From assembly GCA_047967505.1 (NCBI GenBank), contig CM106539.1: 64,000 nucleotides of DNA; one strand, given 5' to 3'. Shown here piece after piece: positions 61,460 through 64,000 of this stretch. A program made the position numbers and the translations under genes. The notes under the pieces were generated by a model. The model ran no database searches. It was given only the letters and a program-made list of their open reading frames with translations, and was not told where the DNA came from. The stretch's first letter is position 1, and each line of letters begins with the position of its first letter. The DNA is from Dipteris shenzhenensis. Taxonomy: Eukaryota; Polypodiophyta; Polypodiopsida; Gleicheniales.

Positions 61460-61760
61460 AATTATCTTTCCTTACTCCTAGTATGTATGATATCATCAGC
61501 ATAATAAAATAGCACAATCAAATCTTTCCCCTTTTCATAATATACAAATTAGGCTCAATGGGAGTTATCACAAAGCCCTTGGACAAGAAAAACTGGTTTA
61601 TCTTCTAATACCCTGCATAAGGTGCTTGCTTCAGCCAACAAAGAGCTTGGAAACCTTGTGCTTGTCCAGAAACAACAAAATCTTGGGGCTTCTACACATA
61701 AACCTCCTCCCAAAGATCCCCCCTTTTTTGCAGCTGTTGAGCAGGCATGTCTATCAAATG
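61460..61760 (-). mobile_element. Ty1/copia reverse transcriptase fragment
   Basis: On the minus strand, shifting frames give FLDKHKVSKLFVG, then INQFFLSKGFVITPIEPNLY and LIVLFYYADDIIHT. These match the copia RT order, with the active-site YADD near 61490-61505. Stops and a frameshift are present. No LTR was recognised. Confidence 0.75.
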
Positions 61761-62148
61761 GGAGCTCATCCTGAGACTTAGATTCCATGCATCGTCACCA
61801 CTGCTGCAGAAAGTATGGCCCATCTAGTGCAACAGACCTCATACCCCTCCATTGAATTCTAAGTAGACCTCCATTGAATTCTAAGTAGATAGAAACTCTA
61901 AAGTTAAGCAACCCCAAAAGTTTAAAGAAAGCAATATCCAAAGAATATGAGTAAATAACATCATTAAAATGTAGAAGTACAGTACCGCTGCTACTCGCGT
62001 GAGCTTCCCTAGAGGATGATCCTCAACTCCCGAGCGAGTTCCCTCAAGGCCTAGTATACGTGTGCAAGCACTCACAAAATGTCTAGCATAGTCGTAAGTA
62101 TGAAAACTGCAAAATAACAAAGCAAAATCGTCGTTAGATAACAAAGCA

Positions 62149-62935
62149 AGTTTTAGCAGCCCCAAACTCTATGAGACCCCAAAAAAGGGGGGGCTCAGCC
62201 GGAGGGAGGAGGTTTCATAGATAGAGTTTGGGGCTGCAGAGCGGCTGCTGAAACCGAAAAAAAGGGGGGGGCTGCTGAAGAGTCTGCGCTAGCGCAGACT
62301 CTGGGGGGCTGCTGAGCCCCCCCATTTTTTTCGGTTTCAGCAGCCGCTCAGCAGCCCCAAACTCTATCTATGAAACCTCCTCCCTCGTCCCCTATCTATG
62401 AAACCAAAAAAAAGGGGGGGGCTCAGTAGCCCCCCCCTTTTTTTCGGTTTCATAGCAGCCCCAAACTCTATCTATGAAGTTACCTCCTCCCTCCTTCGTC
62501 CCCTATCTATGAAGCGCAGACTCTGGGGGGCTGCTGAGCCCCCCCCTTTTTTTCGGTTTCATGGGCTGCTGAAACCGAAAAAAAGGGGGGGGCTCAGCAA
62601 CCCCCCAGAGTCTGCGAGCGCAAACTCTGGGGGGCTGCTGAGCCCCCCCCTTTTTTTCGGTTTCATGGGCGCTCAGCAGCCCCAAACTCTATCTATGAAA
62701 CCTCCTCCCTCCTTCGTCCCCTATCTATGAGACCGGAAAAAAGGGGGGGGCTCAGCAGCCCCTCAGAGTCTGTGCTAGCGCAAACTCTGAGGGGCTGCTA
62801 AGCCCCCCCCTTTTTTCCGATCTCATTGAGTTTGGGGCTGCTGAAACCGGAAAAAAGGGGGGGGCTCAGCAGCCCCCTAGCGCAGACTCTGGGGGGCTGC
62901 TGAGCCCCCCCCTTTTTTTCGGTTTCATAGATAAA
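62149..62935. repeat. Cluster of alternating long palindromes with G-run/C-run cores
   Basis: A unit of roughly 45-50 bp made of GAAACCG, A6-8, G7-9, CTCAGCAGCCCCCC and AGAGTCTGCG occurs in both orientations many times. The longest palindrome is centred at 62290/62291 in GCGCTAGCGC, with arms of about 90-95 bp (about 62199-62390). Others are centred near 62425, 62566, 62616 and 62775. The core GGGGGGCTGCTGAGCCCCCC is itself an 8-bp stem with a 4-base loop. Spacers contain 'ccccaaactctatctatgaa' and 'cctccctccttcgtccccta'. Frames crossing the cluster are artefacts. Confidence 0.95.
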
Positions 62936-62969
62936 GACAGCGAAGAGCTTGCAATGATCTTGAGAGAAG

Positions 62970-63245
62970 CAAATTAGACAGCGAAGGAGGGAGGAGAGAG
63001 CCAAGATAGGGGACAAAGGACGAAGGAGGGAGGAGAGAGGTCGACCTTATCGATAGGATAGAGGGAGGGAGGAGAGTGGAAAGGTGGAAGGAGGGAGGAG
63101 AGAGCCAAGATAGGGGACGAAGGAGGGAGGAGAGCTAATATCGATAGGATGGGAAGGAAGGAGGAGAGAGCCGAGAGTGGAAGGAGGGAGGAAAGAGCCG
63201 AGAGAGGGGACGAAGGAGGGAGGAGAGAGGTCGACCTTATCCCGT
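62970..63245. repeat. GGAGGGAGGAGAGAG minisatellite
   Basis: Irregular tandem copies of 'gacgaaggagggaggagaga' alternate with 'gccaagatagggg', 'gtcgaccttatcgatagg' and 'gccgagagtgg' words. The purine unit is the reverse complement of the CCTCCTCCCTCCTTCGTC spacer in the palindrome cluster. Confidence 0.9.
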
Positions 63246-64000
63246 GGTGCTTGCGTATTATACTCATCGTATCACTGAATTGCCCTTCATCGTTAAATTG
63301 ATTTGGGTACCTTGGTTCGCAATCACCTACATTTTCTACTCATCATAGACTCGGTTAATTGGGCCGTATTCAACAGGATATTTTATTTAAGTTAGAGGGG
63401 AAGATCAGTGCAAAGCAAGAACCAAATGGCGGAGTTGATCTACCGAAATTACTATCATCCTAGGTGAGAGACCCATTCGACAATGCAATTAGTTTCTTTG
63501 TTCTCTGTGTGGCTTGAAGCTATCAATGATGAAACAAAACGGTGGCTCATCCCTCGATACCATCACAAGCAAGGATGTCTCCAAAGCATCATCAGTGTGC
63601 GATCGGCCAAGCGTGCATCGATGATGTACCCACTGTCTTCCTGCTAGATAGCCCACGTTGTTTTGAATGCTAGATAGCCCACGTTGTTTTGAAGGAGTCT
63701 CTCCTTCATCTCTCTCCAATCATTAATCATCCCTATAATAGCATGTGGCTTTTAAGGCTTAAGATTGTAGCATCCTGGCATAATCCAAGTTTGTGAAAGA
63801 ATCTCGGCCGCCACCTTTCTCACCATCATTCCAGCTCAATGGGTTGTAATGACGGCCACATGGCTACTTCTCATTGTGGTGTCAGGGCATCATAGCTCAA
63901 ACACCACCTGTTTCACAATCCTCTACCCATTCTCTATCCATTTTCAATATTTGCACTCTGCTTTCTCGTGACCACGCATCCTGATACTACTCTCTTGTCA
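63246..64000. other. No gene recognised; 26-bp tandem pair at 63642-63692
   Basis: The word 'tgctagatagcccacgttgt' with its continuation is present twice in tandem (63642 and 63668). No domain was found in the short frames. Confidence 0.5.

Noticed and set aside
62398-62730. 110-codon frame across the palindrome cluster
   Set aside because: It repeats PPxFFGF-type words because the DNA unit is repeated. The opposite strand gives equivalent frames.

Overview
This window is nuclear DNA of a land plant with a large, transposon-rich genome. GT-AG introns are common. LTR retrotransposons of both major plant groups are present: Ty1/copia, one with a typical plant initiator-Met primer site, and Ty3/gypsy chromoviruses with a C-terminal chromodomain. 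There is a plant-type eIF3b gene, decayed PPR fragments and many (CT)n, (GT)n and pyrimidine-rich tracts. The sequence does not fix the lineage. A seedless plant (moss, lycophyte or fern) is a guess, not a result.

The only clearly intact gene is eIF3b on the minus strand. It has eleven exons between 30692 and 22124, a continuous frame and 727 codons. Its intron 9 is about 4.9 kb and holds copia and gypsy debris plus local tandem repeats.

The most unusual content lies at the two ends, all on the minus strand. At the left end (about 0.5-4.5 kb) three long reading frames follow each other: a degenerate amino-methyltransferase of circularly permuted order (motif IV before motif I) with an acidic insert, an FCP1/NIF-like HAD phosphatase fold lacking a catalytic aspartate, and a degenerate SET domain. 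At the right end (56.4-60.6 kb) lies a decayed multi-exon gene that joins a ParB-like domain to the same type of methyltransferase. That fusion is familiar from phages and prokaryotic mobile DNA. The two loci look like relatives of one poorly described family, possibly from a mobile element or giant virus.

The middle is layered transposon sequence. A chromovirus integrase fragment lies at 6.7-8.0 kb. A copia element at 12.4-16.0 kb has LTRs in inverted orientation and no reverse transcriptase. A complete but decayed chromovirus (33.37-38.26 kb, 5-bp target duplication) is nested in the 3' LTR of a second gypsy element that runs on the minus strand to 44.4 kb and carries about 2.5 kb of extra sequence after its integrase. 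Two gag-only elements follow, at 44.8-46.4 kb (copia) and 53.3-54.6 kb (gypsy).

The last part (61.1-63.25 kb) holds a striking cluster of alternating G-run/C-run palindromes with arms up to about 95 bp, followed by a purine minisatellite that is the reverse complement of the spacer inside the cluster.

Stretches where I see nothing coding are listed as such. No tRNA, rRNA or CRISPR was found.
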